Below are positions 7,954 to 14,492 of a stretch of 19,834 nucleotides of DNA, piece after piece (the stretch's first letter is position 1; every line of letters begins with the position of its first letter). A model generated the notes under the pieces. It was not told the DNA's origin, did no database searches, and saw only the letters and a list, made by a program, of their open reading frames with translations. The stretch covers positions 1-19,834 of the forward strand of contig JAEYSJ010000366.1 of NCBI GenBank assembly GCA_023434855.1. Direction: 5' to 3'. Made by a program: the position numbers and the translations under genes. Source of the stretch: Bacillota bacterium. GTDB lineage: Bacteria > Bacillota_C > Negativicutes > JAEYSJ01.

Positions 7954-8685
7954 ATGGATAACTCAAGAGCGGTATTCCCGCCAAAAGAAAATTTACTGGG
8001 GGACGATTTTTTACTGGGATTTCGGGACAGTCTGCCACTCATGCTAGGAGTGATGCCATTCGGTATTACTTGCGGTATCATGGGTCTGGCGGCAGGGCTC
8101 AGTTCGGCGGAGACTCTCTTTATGTCACTGCTCGTTTTCGCAGGAGCATCACAGTTTGTCAGTATTACTATGCTCGCAGACGGTGTTACGGGTTGGGGAA
8201 TTATTGGCCTGACAACATTATTAATAAATTTACGGCATTTACTGATGGGAGCTTCTCTGGCCCCTTATATGACCAGACTTCCTATTGGTATGCAAGCCTT
8301 ACTGGCTTTTGGTATGGCCGATGAAACTTATGCCATGACTGTGAGTCGCACGCAGCAGGCCGGGTATAGCCCGGGTTATCAATTAGGAACCAATTCCGCT
8401 CTTTATTCAATTTGGGCCTTGTCAACTGCTGCCGGCACAATACTAGGCGGCTATATTGAAAATCCATTAACCTGGGGATTTGATTTTGCCATGCCGGCAA
8501 CTTTTTTGGCCTTGCTTATTCCGCGGCTGGTTAATCGCACCAGTCTTTTGGTTTTTGCAGTGTCGATGGTAGTGGCCGTACTAGGTGCAGTTTTTTTACC
8601 AGGCAAATGGTATATAATAATTGCCTGTTTGGCAGCCAGCCTTGTAGGTGGTTTGTTGGAAGGAGGGAATACAAATGAAAATTGA
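7954..8685 (+). CDS. azlC: AzlC-family branched-chain amino-acid exporter, large subunit
   Basis: Membrane protein of 243 residues of the AzlC/YgaZ (LIV-E) family, the large subunit of a two-component exporter of branched-chain amino acids and analogues. Family features are RDSLPLMLGVMPFGITCG at about residues 28-45, VFAGASQFVSITML and LINLRHLLMGASLAPYM, with multiple transmembrane helices. GGAGAGG ends about 10 nt before the ATG. Its last 11 bp overlap azlD. It is transcribed divergently from a MocR-type regulator that probably controls it. Substrate is inferred from family; individual members also export other amino acids. Confidence 0.93.
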   Translation: MDNSRAVFPPKENLLGDDFLLGFRDSLPLMLGVMPFGITCGIMGLAAGLSSAETLFMSLLVFAGASQFVSITMLADGVTGWGIIGLTTLLINLRHLLMGASLAPYMTRLPIGMQALLAFGMADETYAMTVSRTQQAGYSPGYQLGTNSALYSIWALSTAAGTILGGYIENPLTWGFDFAMPATFLALLIPRLVNRTSLLVFAVSMVVAVLGAVFLPGKWYIIIACLAASLVGGLLEGGNTNEN

Positions 8686-8998
8686 AATAATTATCATTAT
8701 AATTACGATGGCGGTAGTCACCTTCTTTACCCGGTTCGCCAGTCTGGTACTGCTACACCATACCGGCATACCCGCCTGGTTCGGAAAATGGCTAAAACAT
8801 GTTCCTGTCGGTATTTTAACTGCTTTAATCATCCCGCCGATCCTGGTTCAACAGGGACAAATAAATATTTCTTTGCATAACCATTACTTAGTGGCAGGTA
8901 TAGTAGCTGCTGTTGTTGCATATAAAAGTGGTAGTGCCGTTCTAACCATGGGATTGGGGATGGGAGCGATGCTTGCGCTGCGATGGCTTACTAGTTAA
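8675..8998 (+). CDS. azlD: AzlD-family branched-chain amino-acid exporter, small subunit
   Basis: Small membrane partner of AzlC, 107 residues, with three or four hydrophobic helices and the family pattern FFTRFASLVLL followed by WLKHVPVGILTALIIPPIL. The ATG at 8675 is chosen because AGGAGGG at 8661-8667 lies 7 nt upstream. The frame is open to a GTG at 8648, but that would place the ribosome binding site inside the gene. The start overlaps the azlC end by 11 bp, the usual coupled arrangement for this obligate pair. The stop overlaps, tail to tail, that of the ArsC/Spx-like gene on the other strand. Confidence 0.92.
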   Translation: MKIEIIIIIITMAVVTFFTRFASLVLLHHTGIPAWFGKWLKHVPVGILTALIIPPILVQQGQINISLHNHYLVAGIVAAVVAYKSGSAVLTMGLGMGAMLALRWLTS

Positions 8999-9327
8999 TC
9001 CCATTCCTGCCAAATTTCCGGGGAATAACCTACGGTAGCTTTTGGACCGTTACGGACAATAGGTGTTTTTAATAGCTGAGGGTTATTTAACAGAACTTCT
9101 TCCACATCATGAACAATATATTTAAGGTTGCGTTTTTGGTATTCTTTCCCTGTGGTATCAATCAAGTTTTCCAGTTTTACAGCGTTTTTTACACTGCTTA
9201 ATTCTCCTTTGCTCATACCTTTGACTGTTAAATCTATAAACTGGTATTTGATTCTTCTTTCTTTAAAATATCTTTCGGCTTTGCGGGTATCCTGACACTT
9301 TCTCGTGCCAAATATTTGTATATTCAT
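8995..9327 (-). CDS. ArsC/Spx-family thioredoxin-fold protein
   Basis: Protein of 110 residues of the arsenate reductase/Spx/MgsR family. The N-terminus MNIQIFGTRKCQDTRKAERYF contains one Cys (Cys11) in a C-x-x-T context, not the C-x-x-C redox switch of Spx, and the rest shows the family's C-terminal TPIVRNGPKATVGYSPE..W. Members act as arsenate reductases or RNA-polymerase-binding stress regulators; the sequence does not decide. AGGAG precedes the ATG at good distance. The gene converges on azlD with a 4-bp overlap of stops and is divergent from the RMD1-family gene. Confidence 0.85.
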   Translation of the reverse strand: MNIQIFGTRKCQDTRKAERYFKERRIKYQFIDLTVKGMSKGELSSVKNAVKLENLIDTTGKEYQKRNLKYIVHDVEEVLLNNPQLLKTPIVRNGPKATVGYSPEIWQEWD

Positions 9328-9360
9328 TGTGCAACTCCTATCTTTGTGTTTTTATATCGC

Positions 9361-9389
9361 TGGCAAATTATGCAATAATGTGGGATAAT
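9361..9389 (+). promoter_or_regulatory. Predicted extended -10 promoter for the RMD1/YagE-family gene
   Basis: TGGCAA (9361-9366), 17-nt spacer, GATAAT (9384-9389) preceded by TGG, an extended -10 context. The gene's ATG at 9450 lies about 55 nt downstream of the predicted start point. Confidence 0.4.
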
Positions 9390-9449
9390 AATGTAGTAGA
9401 GGGATGTCTTATTGCAAATAGTCACGTGGGCGATGAGGAGGTTTGGACG

Positions 9450-10274
9450 ATGTATGCGGAATTTAAAGCTGCTGTGTTAAGCACGGAAATAAATCTCAGT
9501 AAGATCGCCAAACATTTTGGTATTGAGCGAAAATTTAAGTGGGAAGATTTTCTGGTTTTACGGGATAAAGCTTTGCAAGGCATCGTACTTGAACCGGAAA
9601 ATAAAATGGTATATATTTTTCATTTTGGCAGTATGGTTTTTGTAAATATGCAACACCACGAAATGACGGATATGGTAAATTATATAAAACGAATTGATGC
9701 TGAATTAAATATTACTAACCTGTTCAAATATGTTGATGATTATAAATTGGAAATCAGTCCTGATGAACCAATGTCCATTAATAATGACTATATGGTTATT
9801 AACCAGCAAAGTGATTATCATTTGGAGATTATCGCGGTAATTCTTGCTAAATCAGTAGCTCTTGAAAAAATTGAGATTGAGATGGATTTGTTACTTGATG
9901 ATGTAGAGGATGTAGTTGATTATCTTAATCAAGGGAAACTGGCTGTTTCTGATGAGCAATTGGCCAAGATGTCCGGGAACATTTTAGGTTTTAAGTTTAA
10001 TACCATATCTTATATTATGCTGCTGGATAAACCGGCTATTACGTGGGTAAACGATGAAGCCAGCTCGTTGTTTTCCGAACTCAGCTCGCTGTTTGAATTA
10101 AATGACCGATATGAAAAAATCCGCCATAAAACTGAAATACTGATGGATATTACTGAGGTGTTTTCAGGTCTGGCCCATGCTAAACGGGGCACTCGCCTGG
10201 AATGGGCGGTAATTATTCTGATTGTCATCGAAATATGTTTATCTGTATTCGATATCTTTTGGAAAAATAGGTAA
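9450..10274 (+). CDS. RMD1/YagE (DUF155) family protein with C-terminal membrane anchor
   Basis: Protein of 274 residues matching the RMD1/YagE (DUF155) family. The middle contains IFHFGSMVFVNM, a segment typical of the family, then a long acidic/helical stretch with LAKSVALEKIEIEMDLLLDDV. Near the C-terminus are RYEKIRHKTEILMD, RLEWAVIILIVIEI and one transmembrane helix, so the bulk should lie in the cytosol. The ATG at 9450 is preferred because AGGAGG at 9436-9441 is 8 nt upstream; the frame is open further to 9327 but that part has no family similarity. Eukaryotic relatives are mitochondrial inner-membrane proteins; the bacterial role is unknown. Confidence 0.85.
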   Translation: MYAEFKAAVLSTEINLSKIAKHFGIERKFKWEDFLVLRDKALQGIVLEPENKMVYIFHFGSMVFVNMQHHEMTDMVNYIKRIDAELNITNLFKYVDDYKLEISPDEPMSINNDYMVINQQSDYHLEIIAVILAKSVALEKIEIEMDLLLDDVEDVVDYLNQGKLAVSDEQLAKMSGNILGFKFNTISYIMLLDKPAITWVNDEASSLFSELSSLFELNDRYEKIRHKTEILMDITEVFSGLAHAKRGTRLEWAVIILIVIEICLSVFDIFWKNR

Positions 10275-10282
10275 TGTTATCT

Positions 10283-10310
10283 AAAGTCGTAGATGAACTG
10301 CGGCTTTTTT
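10283..10310 (+). terminator. Intrinsic terminator after the RMD1-family gene
   Basis: Ten-base-pair stem AAAGTCGTAG (10283-10292) / CTGCGGCTTT (10298-10307) with two G-U pairs, loop ATGAA, then a run of T. It begins 9 bp after the stop codon. Confidence 0.85.
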
Positions 10311-10407
10311 GTTTTATACTAAGCATAAAAGGAATATTAGCTTCGTTAGAGCATAGAGTAATAGTGAATGCAGTTACGGCGTGTTTGGTAATACTATACT
10401 ATAGATG

Positions 10408-10437
10408 TTGACTGTCGCTGCTTTTCAGGAATATAAT
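10408..10437 (+). promoter_or_regulatory. Predicted sigma-A promoter of the CoA-binding/thioredoxin operon
   Basis: TTGACT (10408-10413), 18-nt spacer, TATAAT (10432-10437). It is among the best promoter matches in the window and lies 60 bp before the TTG start at 10497. Confidence 0.7.
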
Positions 10438-10496
10438 GTAAATAAATGATTAAAAGTGATATCTGACCAAGTCCTGCTGTGAGGAGGTAGAAAATT

Positions 10497-10889
10497 TTGA
10501 ATAATATTGGCTGTATGCTGCAATCGAAAACTTGGGCTGTAGTGGGGGCTACTGATAATAAGGCGAAATTCGGTTATAAAATTTTTAAATTCCTGCGGGA
10601 TGCAGGTATTGATGTTTATCCGGTAAATCCCGGACTGGCAGAAGTCATGGGGCAAGTATGTTATCCTTCACTAAAAGATTTGCCGGTAAAGCCGGATGCG
10701 GTGAATGTTGTAGTTCCACCTAAAGTGGGCGAACAAATTATGCGGGATTGTGCAGAGCTGGGAATAAAAAATGTTTGGCTGCAACCGGGAGCTGATGCCG
10801 AATCTGTTGTCCAACTGGCGCAACAGCTCGACTTAAATGTAGTCTGTGCTTGTATTATGGTAGAATTAAAAAATAAAGGGGGAGAGTAG
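10497..10889 (+). CDS. CoA-binding domain protein (YccU-like)
   Basis: Small protein of 130 residues made only of a Rossmann-like CoA-binding domain: KTWAVVGATDNKAKFGYKI at about residues 11-29, DVYPVNPG, a SLKDLP segment, DAVNVVVPP and a NVWLQPGAD strand-turn, ending with VCACIMVELK. This is the layout of the YccU-like stand-alone family. It starts at a TTG with GAGGAGGT at 10481-10488, 8 nt upstream; the next ATG would cut into the fold. It sits 3 bp before a thioredoxin gene and shares its promoter, which hints at a thiol/CoA redox link. The precise function is unknown. Confidence 0.88.
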   Translation: MNNIGCMLQSKTWAVVGATDNKAKFGYKIFKFLRDAGIDVYPVNPGLAEVMGQVCYPSLKDLPVKPDAVNVVVPPKVGEQIMRDCAELGIKNVWLQPGADAESVVQLAQQLDLNVVCACIMVELKNKGGE

Positions 10890-10892
10890 ATA

Positions 10893-11216
10893 ATGGCAAA
10901 TGTGGTTAATACTAGTGAGGCCAATTTCCATGAGGAAGTGCTGGAGGCTAGTCAACCGGTACTGGTTGACTTTTGGGCTTCTTGGTGTGGTTATTGTATG
11001 AAATTGTCGCCAATACTCGATGAATTAGCCGCTGAAATTGGTGATAAAGTGAAAGTTGTTAAAGTGAATGTAGACGAGAATCGCAATTTAGCTCAAACAT
11101 ATGGCGTAATGAGCTTACCTACTATGATTTTATTTAAAGATGGTGAGCAGGTAGAAAAGTTGATGGGATTTATGCCAAAAACGGTTATTACCGGCAAGAT
11201 CTCACCTCTGATATAA
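10893..11216 (+). CDS. trxA: Thioredoxin with CGYC active site
   Basis: Single-domain cytosolic thioredoxin of 107 residues. The active site is WCGYC (Cys32, Cys35) within DFWASWCGYCMKLSP, and the cis-proline is in MSLPT (Pro76). The remaining fold is standard (VKVNVDENRNLAQTYGV, ILFKDGE). The usual WCGPC proline is replaced by Tyr, which in thioredoxin-fold proteins is expected to shift redox potential and partner choice. The GGGGGAG ribosome binding site overlaps the end of the CoA-binding gene, so the two genes are cotranscribed. It may therefore be a dedicated rather than housekeeping thioredoxin. Confidence 0.92.
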   Translation: MANVVNTSEANFHEEVLEASQPVLVDFWASWCGYCMKLSPILDELAAEIGDKVKVVKVNVDENRNLAQTYGVMSLPTMILFKDGEQVEKLMGFMPKTVITGKISPLI

Positions 11217-11231
11217 CATAAACATAATCTT

Positions 11232-11270
11232 GATGCGGGTATCACTACTGTTGATACCCGCATCTTTTTT
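11232..11270 (+). terminator. Intrinsic terminator after trxA
   Basis: Perfect 13-bp stem GATGCGGGTATCA / TGATACCCGCATC with a 7-nt loop, followed by six T. Confidence 0.95.
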
Positions 11271-11349
11271 CATATATATCATATCTCTTTTCCCTCCTGC
11301 ATAGGTAATAGCATATGTTGCAAATACCTTATGGGTGGAGGCGTGTGGG

Positions 11350-13266
11350 TTGGCTAAAGTGGCGCTGATAGGGTCGCCAAATGTAGGAAAAAGTGTAATA
11401 TTTAATTATTTGACAGGAACATATGTGACCGTATCCAATTACCCGGGTACTACGGTTGAGGTGGCACGCGGGCACAGCAAAATTGGTGGCAAAATTTATG
11501 AGATTATTGATACACCGGGATTATATTCACTTATTCCACTAACAGAAGAAGAACAGGTAACCCGTGAATTGCTGTTCCGTGAAAAGCCGGACATCGTGAT
11601 CCATGTAATTGACGCAAAAAACATACGAAGAATGTTAAATATGACTTTACAGCTTATCGATGCAGGATTGTCAGTTGTATTAAATATTAATATGATGGAC
11701 GAAGCAAGGAATTTAGGGATTTGGATCGATGCGGGTCGTTTAGCCGATATTCTGGGGATACCTGTCATTGCCACATCGGCTATCAAAAAAGTTGGCTTAG
11801 ATGACTTAAAAAAAGCAATTGGCCGTTATAGGCACCATACAGCGTTAATCGTGAACTTTCCTGAAAAAATTGAGCGAACTCTTGCGGCAATTAGCGCCAG
11901 ATTGTCCCGGGATTATGGGCTTTCCCAACGTATGGCTGCTCTTTTGCTGTTGCAAGGGGATACTATACTGCATAATCTGGTGCGGGATGAGCCGGGAAGC
12001 AAAGAAATTCAGACTGATATTAACAGTCTGGCAAAGGAGTATAAACATAGCCTGGATTATATCCTTACAGTTGAACGCCAACATATGATTGATAAAATAT
12101 TAGAGTGTGCCGCAAGGTACGGCAAAAAACGTCCAAAATATATTGCAGATCATCTTGGCAGGTGGACCAGAGAACCTTTTACGGGGATACCGGTATTATG
12201 CCTGGTGTTATATGTGGGTTTATATCAGATTGTTGGCAGGTTTGGCGCAGGAGTACTTGTTGATTATTTCGATGGTATTTTTTCTCGGTTTATGAATCCT
12301 GTAGTGGAAAATGCTGTTTATTATTATGTTCCTTGGGAGTGGCTGCAATCCTTATTAATTGGGGAATATGGTATATTTTCCTTAGGTTTTCGTTATGCGG
12401 TCGTAATTATTTTACCTATTGTAAGTACCTTTTTTCTGGTATTCGCCATTTTAGAAGACTGTGGTTATTTGCCCCGCTTAGCGATGTTGGTTGATAGTTT
12501 GTTTAAAAAATTCGGCTTAAACGGCAGGGCGGTTATTCCTATAGTTTTAGGGCTAGGGTGCGGGACAATGGCCGTAATGGTTACCCGGACACTGGAATCA
12601 CGGCGTGAACGTATACTGGCAACTTTTCTATTATCTTTAACCATACCTTGTTCGGCTCAATTAGGCGTAGTTTTGGCACTTTTGTCCCACAATATAATCG
12701 CAGTCGGTATATGGAGCAGTTGTATTATCATAGTGTTTATAACCGTAGGCTGGTTAAGCGCCCGTATTTTGCCAGGAAAACGCAATGCTTTCTATTTAGA
12801 GATACCGCCACTTAGGATACCTGTTCTTTCTAATGTATTGGCAAAAGCTTATACCCGCATGTCCTGGTACTTCATTGAGATCCTGCCGGTTTTTATAGTT
12901 ACCAGCATGATCATGTGGTTAGGCGACCGTAGCGGGTTATTGACAGCAATGATCAATTTTGTTCACCCGGCTATGAATTTTATGGGTTTGCCGTCTGAAA
13001 CGGCGCAAGCTTTTCTGGTAGGCTTTTTCCGGCGTGATTATGGAGCGGCAGGTTTGTATGATATGTGCGATGCAGGACTGCTTTCTGACAGGCAATTGTT
13101 AATTGCGGCTGTTACTTTAACTTTATTCGTACCTTGTATCGCCCAAATGGCCGTTATGATAAAGGAAAGAGGAATAAGGGTATCAATTATAATGGTAACA
13201 ATTATCGCATTACTTGCTTTGGCAACAGGCGGAATGTTAAACCGTATTTTATCTGTAGTATATTGA
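11350..13266 (+). CDS. feoB: Ferrous iron transporter FeoB, variant type
   Basis: Fe2+ transporter with an N-terminal G-protein domain and a polytopic membrane domain, 638 residues from the TTG at 11350. That start lies 8 nt after GGAGG (11337-11341) and gives MAKVALIGSPNVGKS, the family's normal N-terminus; a GTG at 11335 would add five residues but overlaps the ribosome binding site. GTPase motifs: GSPNVGKS (8-15), NYPGTT, DTPG, NMMD and SAI. The membrane domain carries GLGCGTMA (Cys404) and IPCSAQLG (Cys434) where classical FeoB has GCNVPA and a SCSAR-type motif, plus FFRRDYGAAG later. This looks like a separate FeoB subclass. feoA follows 24 bp downstream. Confidence 0.93.
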   Translation: MAKVALIGSPNVGKSVIFNYLTGTYVTVSNYPGTTVEVARGHSKIGGKIYEIIDTPGLYSLIPLTEEEQVTRELLFREKPDIVIHVIDAKNIRRMLNMTLQLIDAGLSVVLNINMMDEARNLGIWIDAGRLADILGIPVIATSAIKKVGLDDLKKAIGRYRHHTALIVNFPEKIERTLAAISARLSRDYGLSQRMAALLLLQGDTILHNLVRDEPGSKEIQTDINSLAKEYKHSLDYILTVERQHMIDKILECAARYGKKRPKYIADHLGRWTREPFTGIPVLCLVLYVGLYQIVGRFGAGVLVDYFDGIFSRFMNPVVENAVYYYVPWEWLQSLLIGEYGIFSLGFRYAVVIILPIVSTFFLVFAILEDCGYLPRLAMLVDSLFKKFGLNGRAVIPIVLGLGCGTMAVMVTRTLESRRERILATFLLSLTIPCSAQLGVVLALLSHNIIAVGIWSSCIIIVFITVGWLSARILPGKRNAFYLEIPPLRIPVLSNVLAKAYTRMSWYFIEILPVFIVTSMIMWLGDRSGLLTAMINFVHPAMNFMGLPSETAQAFLVGFFRRDYGAAGLYDMCDAGLLSDRQLLIAAVTLTLFVPCIAQMAVMIKERGIRVSIIMVTIIALLALATGGMLNRILSVVY

Positions 13267-13290
13267 ATTTGGCAAAGGGGTTGGATTGGG

Positions 13291-13515
13291 ATGGCTAATC
13301 ATGTGCCGATAACCGAATTAAAACCTGGCGAAAGTGCACGTGTAGTTTCTTTGCCGAATGAAAGCAGTTATTTAAGAAAACTAACTTCATTTGGTATTTT
13401 GCCAGGTGTGGAAGTGGAAGTATTGCAAGTTTCGCCTGCATATGTTTTATGTATTGAATATACGCAGTTGGCAGTTGACTTTGAAGTAGCAAGAAGGATA
13501 ATAGTAGAAAAATAA
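13291..13515 (+). CDS. feoA: FeoA SH3-like protein
   Basis: Small cytosolic protein of 74 residues with the FeoA SH3-like fold: ITELKPGESARVVSL, then YLRKLTSFGILPGVEVEVLQVSP and a final VDFEVARRIIVEK. FeoA is thought to assist or regulate the FeoB transporter. Here it lies downstream of feoB, the reverse of the common feoA-feoB order, and ends at a terminator 1 bp after its stop. An AAAGGGG stretch upstream serves as a somewhat distant ribosome binding site. Confidence 0.9.
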   Translation: MANHVPITELKPGESARVVSLPNESSYLRKLTSFGILPGVEVEVLQVSPAYVLCIEYTQLAVDFEVARRIIVEK

Positions 13516-13516
13516 G

Positions 13517-13544
13517 AAAAGACTTGGCTTCTGCCAAGTCTTTT
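13517..13544. terminator. Intrinsic terminator after feoBA
   Basis: Twelve-base-pair stem AAAAGACTTGGC / GCCAAGTCTTTT with a TTCT loop. The A/T ends would allow function in both directions. Confidence 0.85.
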
Positions 13545-13603
13545 AGACGCCGGCAGAAGCCTTAGTCGTTTTCGTTTTAAATATTCATTTGATTTGTCTA
13601 CAC

Positions 13604-13629
13604 AAAAAAAGACAGTTTTTACTGTCTTT
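13604..13629 (-). terminator. Intrinsic terminator of the DUF1858 gene
   Basis: Stem AAAGACAGT (13608-13616) / ACTGTCTTT (13621-13629) with a TTTT loop; reading on the minus strand it is followed by a run of seven T. The stem overlaps the gene's stop codon. Confidence 0.8.
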
Positions 13630-13861
13630 ATTCGCAACCGCAGCCGCAGCCGCCGCCAGACTGGCAATTAGCCGCCGCTTTATTTAGATCGGCAACAAGG
13701 GCGTCTATATCAATGCCATGAGCTGCAGCGCCTTGTTCAATATTTTCAAAACGGGCAGCAGCACAACCTAGACATCCCATACCGTAATTCTGGAATATTG
13801 CAACAGTCTGCGGATATTTCTGCACAACATCCATAATGCTCATTTGTTTAGTAATATGCAT
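13628..13861 (-). CDS. DUF1858 redox-disulfide protein with Cys-rich tail
   Basis: Protein of 77 residues. The first 60 match the DUF1858 / hybrid-cluster-protein-associated redox disulfide domain: MSIMDVVQKYP, then FQNYGMGCLGC with the C-x-x-C pair Cys30/Cys33, and HGIDIDALVADLN. The last residues add a glycine-cysteine tail, GGGCGCGCE (Cys72, Cys74, Cys76), plus Cys66, which could bind a metal or extra thiol; this tail is not part of the domain. AAAGGAGG precedes the ATG and a strong extended -10 promoter lies upstream. A redox or metal-handling role is likely but its partner is unknown. It is convergent with feoBA. Confidence 0.88.
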   Translation of the reverse strand: MHITKQMSIMDVVQKYPQTVAIFQNYGMGCLGCAAARFENIEQGAAAHGIDIDALVADLNKAAANCQSGGGCGCGCE

Positions 13862-13906
13862 TAAATTTTTCCTCCTTTAAAATGTGGAATATGTTGGAAT
13901 GTTGCT

Positions 13907-13936
13907 ATTATATCATATTTATATGCTATTTGTCAT
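13907..13936 (-). promoter_or_regulatory. Extended -10 promoter of the DUF1858 gene
   Basis: On the minus strand: ATGACA (13936-13931), 18-nt spacer ending TGA, then TATAAT (13912-13907), i.e. TGATATAAT. Two TGGAAT repeats at 13885-13890 and 13895-13900 (plus strand) lie between it and the ribosome binding site. Confidence 0.7.
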
Positions 13937-14361
13937 GAATTAACGTAAAAGATTAAGTGAAAAAATAAAAAGAGCCCGCAATGATCTACGCTACAGCCAA
14001 TGCTAATCATTACATACCTATACGCAATCTTTCGACTACGCACAAGCATTACACAACTAACACCAACCTTTGCTCGAATGCCACAGATACCTACGAAACC
14101 TACTGCAATCTCCCGACTGCAATAGACCCCTATAAGACCCCGGGAAAAATCTACAGAACCTGTGACAGTCTTAGCTCGACCATTATACATCCCTTTTGAC
14201 CACACGATAACAGTTGGGCTACCGTACAGCCTTACAAGACATATAATGATCTGCCCGCCGACTAATGCCGAACCTTGCGACCCGACATTAATCTTTGGCC
14301 GACTGATGCCGAACCTCTTGCGAAATCCGACACCAATCTTGGCTCGACCATTACGAACCCT
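13933..14361 (-). pseudogene. Possible 14-residue repeat protein or remnant (no clear start)
   Basis: The minus-strand frame is free of stops for 142 codons across the whole repeat region, bounded by TAA at 14362-14364 and TGA at 13933-13935. Translation gives recurring units such as NGRAKIGVGF, SRPKINVG, NGRAKTVTG, SREIAVGF, IRAKVGVS and SRKIAYR, with a period near 14 residues. The repeated Arg-Ala-Lys codons differ mostly at third positions (CGA GCC AAG, CGA GCT AAG, CGA GCA AAG), as expected if the protein sequence were maintained. Against a live gene: no ATG/GTG/TTG before a GTG at 14205 and no ribosome binding site there. The family is not recognised. It could be a 5'-truncated gene, or a non-coding repeat. 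Confidence 0.3.
13981..14361. repeat. Diverged tandem repeats, period about 42 bp
   Basis: Plus-strand copies of a core such as AATCTTTGGCCGAC recur with CTT-equivalent triplets at 14029, 14068, 14110, 14170, 14212, 14251, 14293 and 14338, at intervals of 39, 42, 60, 42, 39, 42 and 45 bp. The 14212 and 14251 copies are weak. The best-conserved adjacent pair is around 14258-14340, sharing GCCGACTRATGCCGAACC. By hand count, 13981-14340 has 112 C and 54 G on the plus strand, unlike the surrounding sequence. All intervals are multiples of three. Apart from this and the flanking promoters, the 13862-14492 gap holds no recognised gene. Confidence 0.75.
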
Positions 14362-14492
14362 TTACGATAATTATTATAACCTGCAGGGAAAAAAGTATAC
14401 GAATTTCCGCTAGTAATTTTTTTGCGAAAAGAGTAAAATAAAATGGTAATAATAGAGCATATTGAAAATATACTTCAAATAAAGGAGATATA

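Noticed and set aside
7839..8081. N-terminal extension of the MocR-type regulator up to 8081
   Set aside because: The extra 81 residues are antisense to the azlC start and cross the promoter/operator region; a good ribosome binding site supports the ATG at 7838.
9327..9449. Longer start for the RMD1-family protein at 9327
   Set aside because: The extension overlaps the predicted promoter and the divergent gene's start, has no family similarity, and AGGAGG sits just before the ATG at 9450.
11271..11349. Fur box upstream of feoB
   Set aside because: No match to an inverted GATAATGATAATC-type repeat could be found in the 80 bp before feoB.
13981..14361. CRISPR array
   Set aside because: Repeats are strongly diverged and directly adjoining, with no constant repeat alternating with unique spacers, and no cas genes are nearby.
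13981..14413. Two plus-strand open frames (13981-14199 and 14162-14413) as genes
   Set aside because: They lie in the diverged repeat region, lack ribosome binding sites, are in different frames from each other, and their openness follows from the A/C-rich, G-poor plus strand and the stop-free opposite strand.
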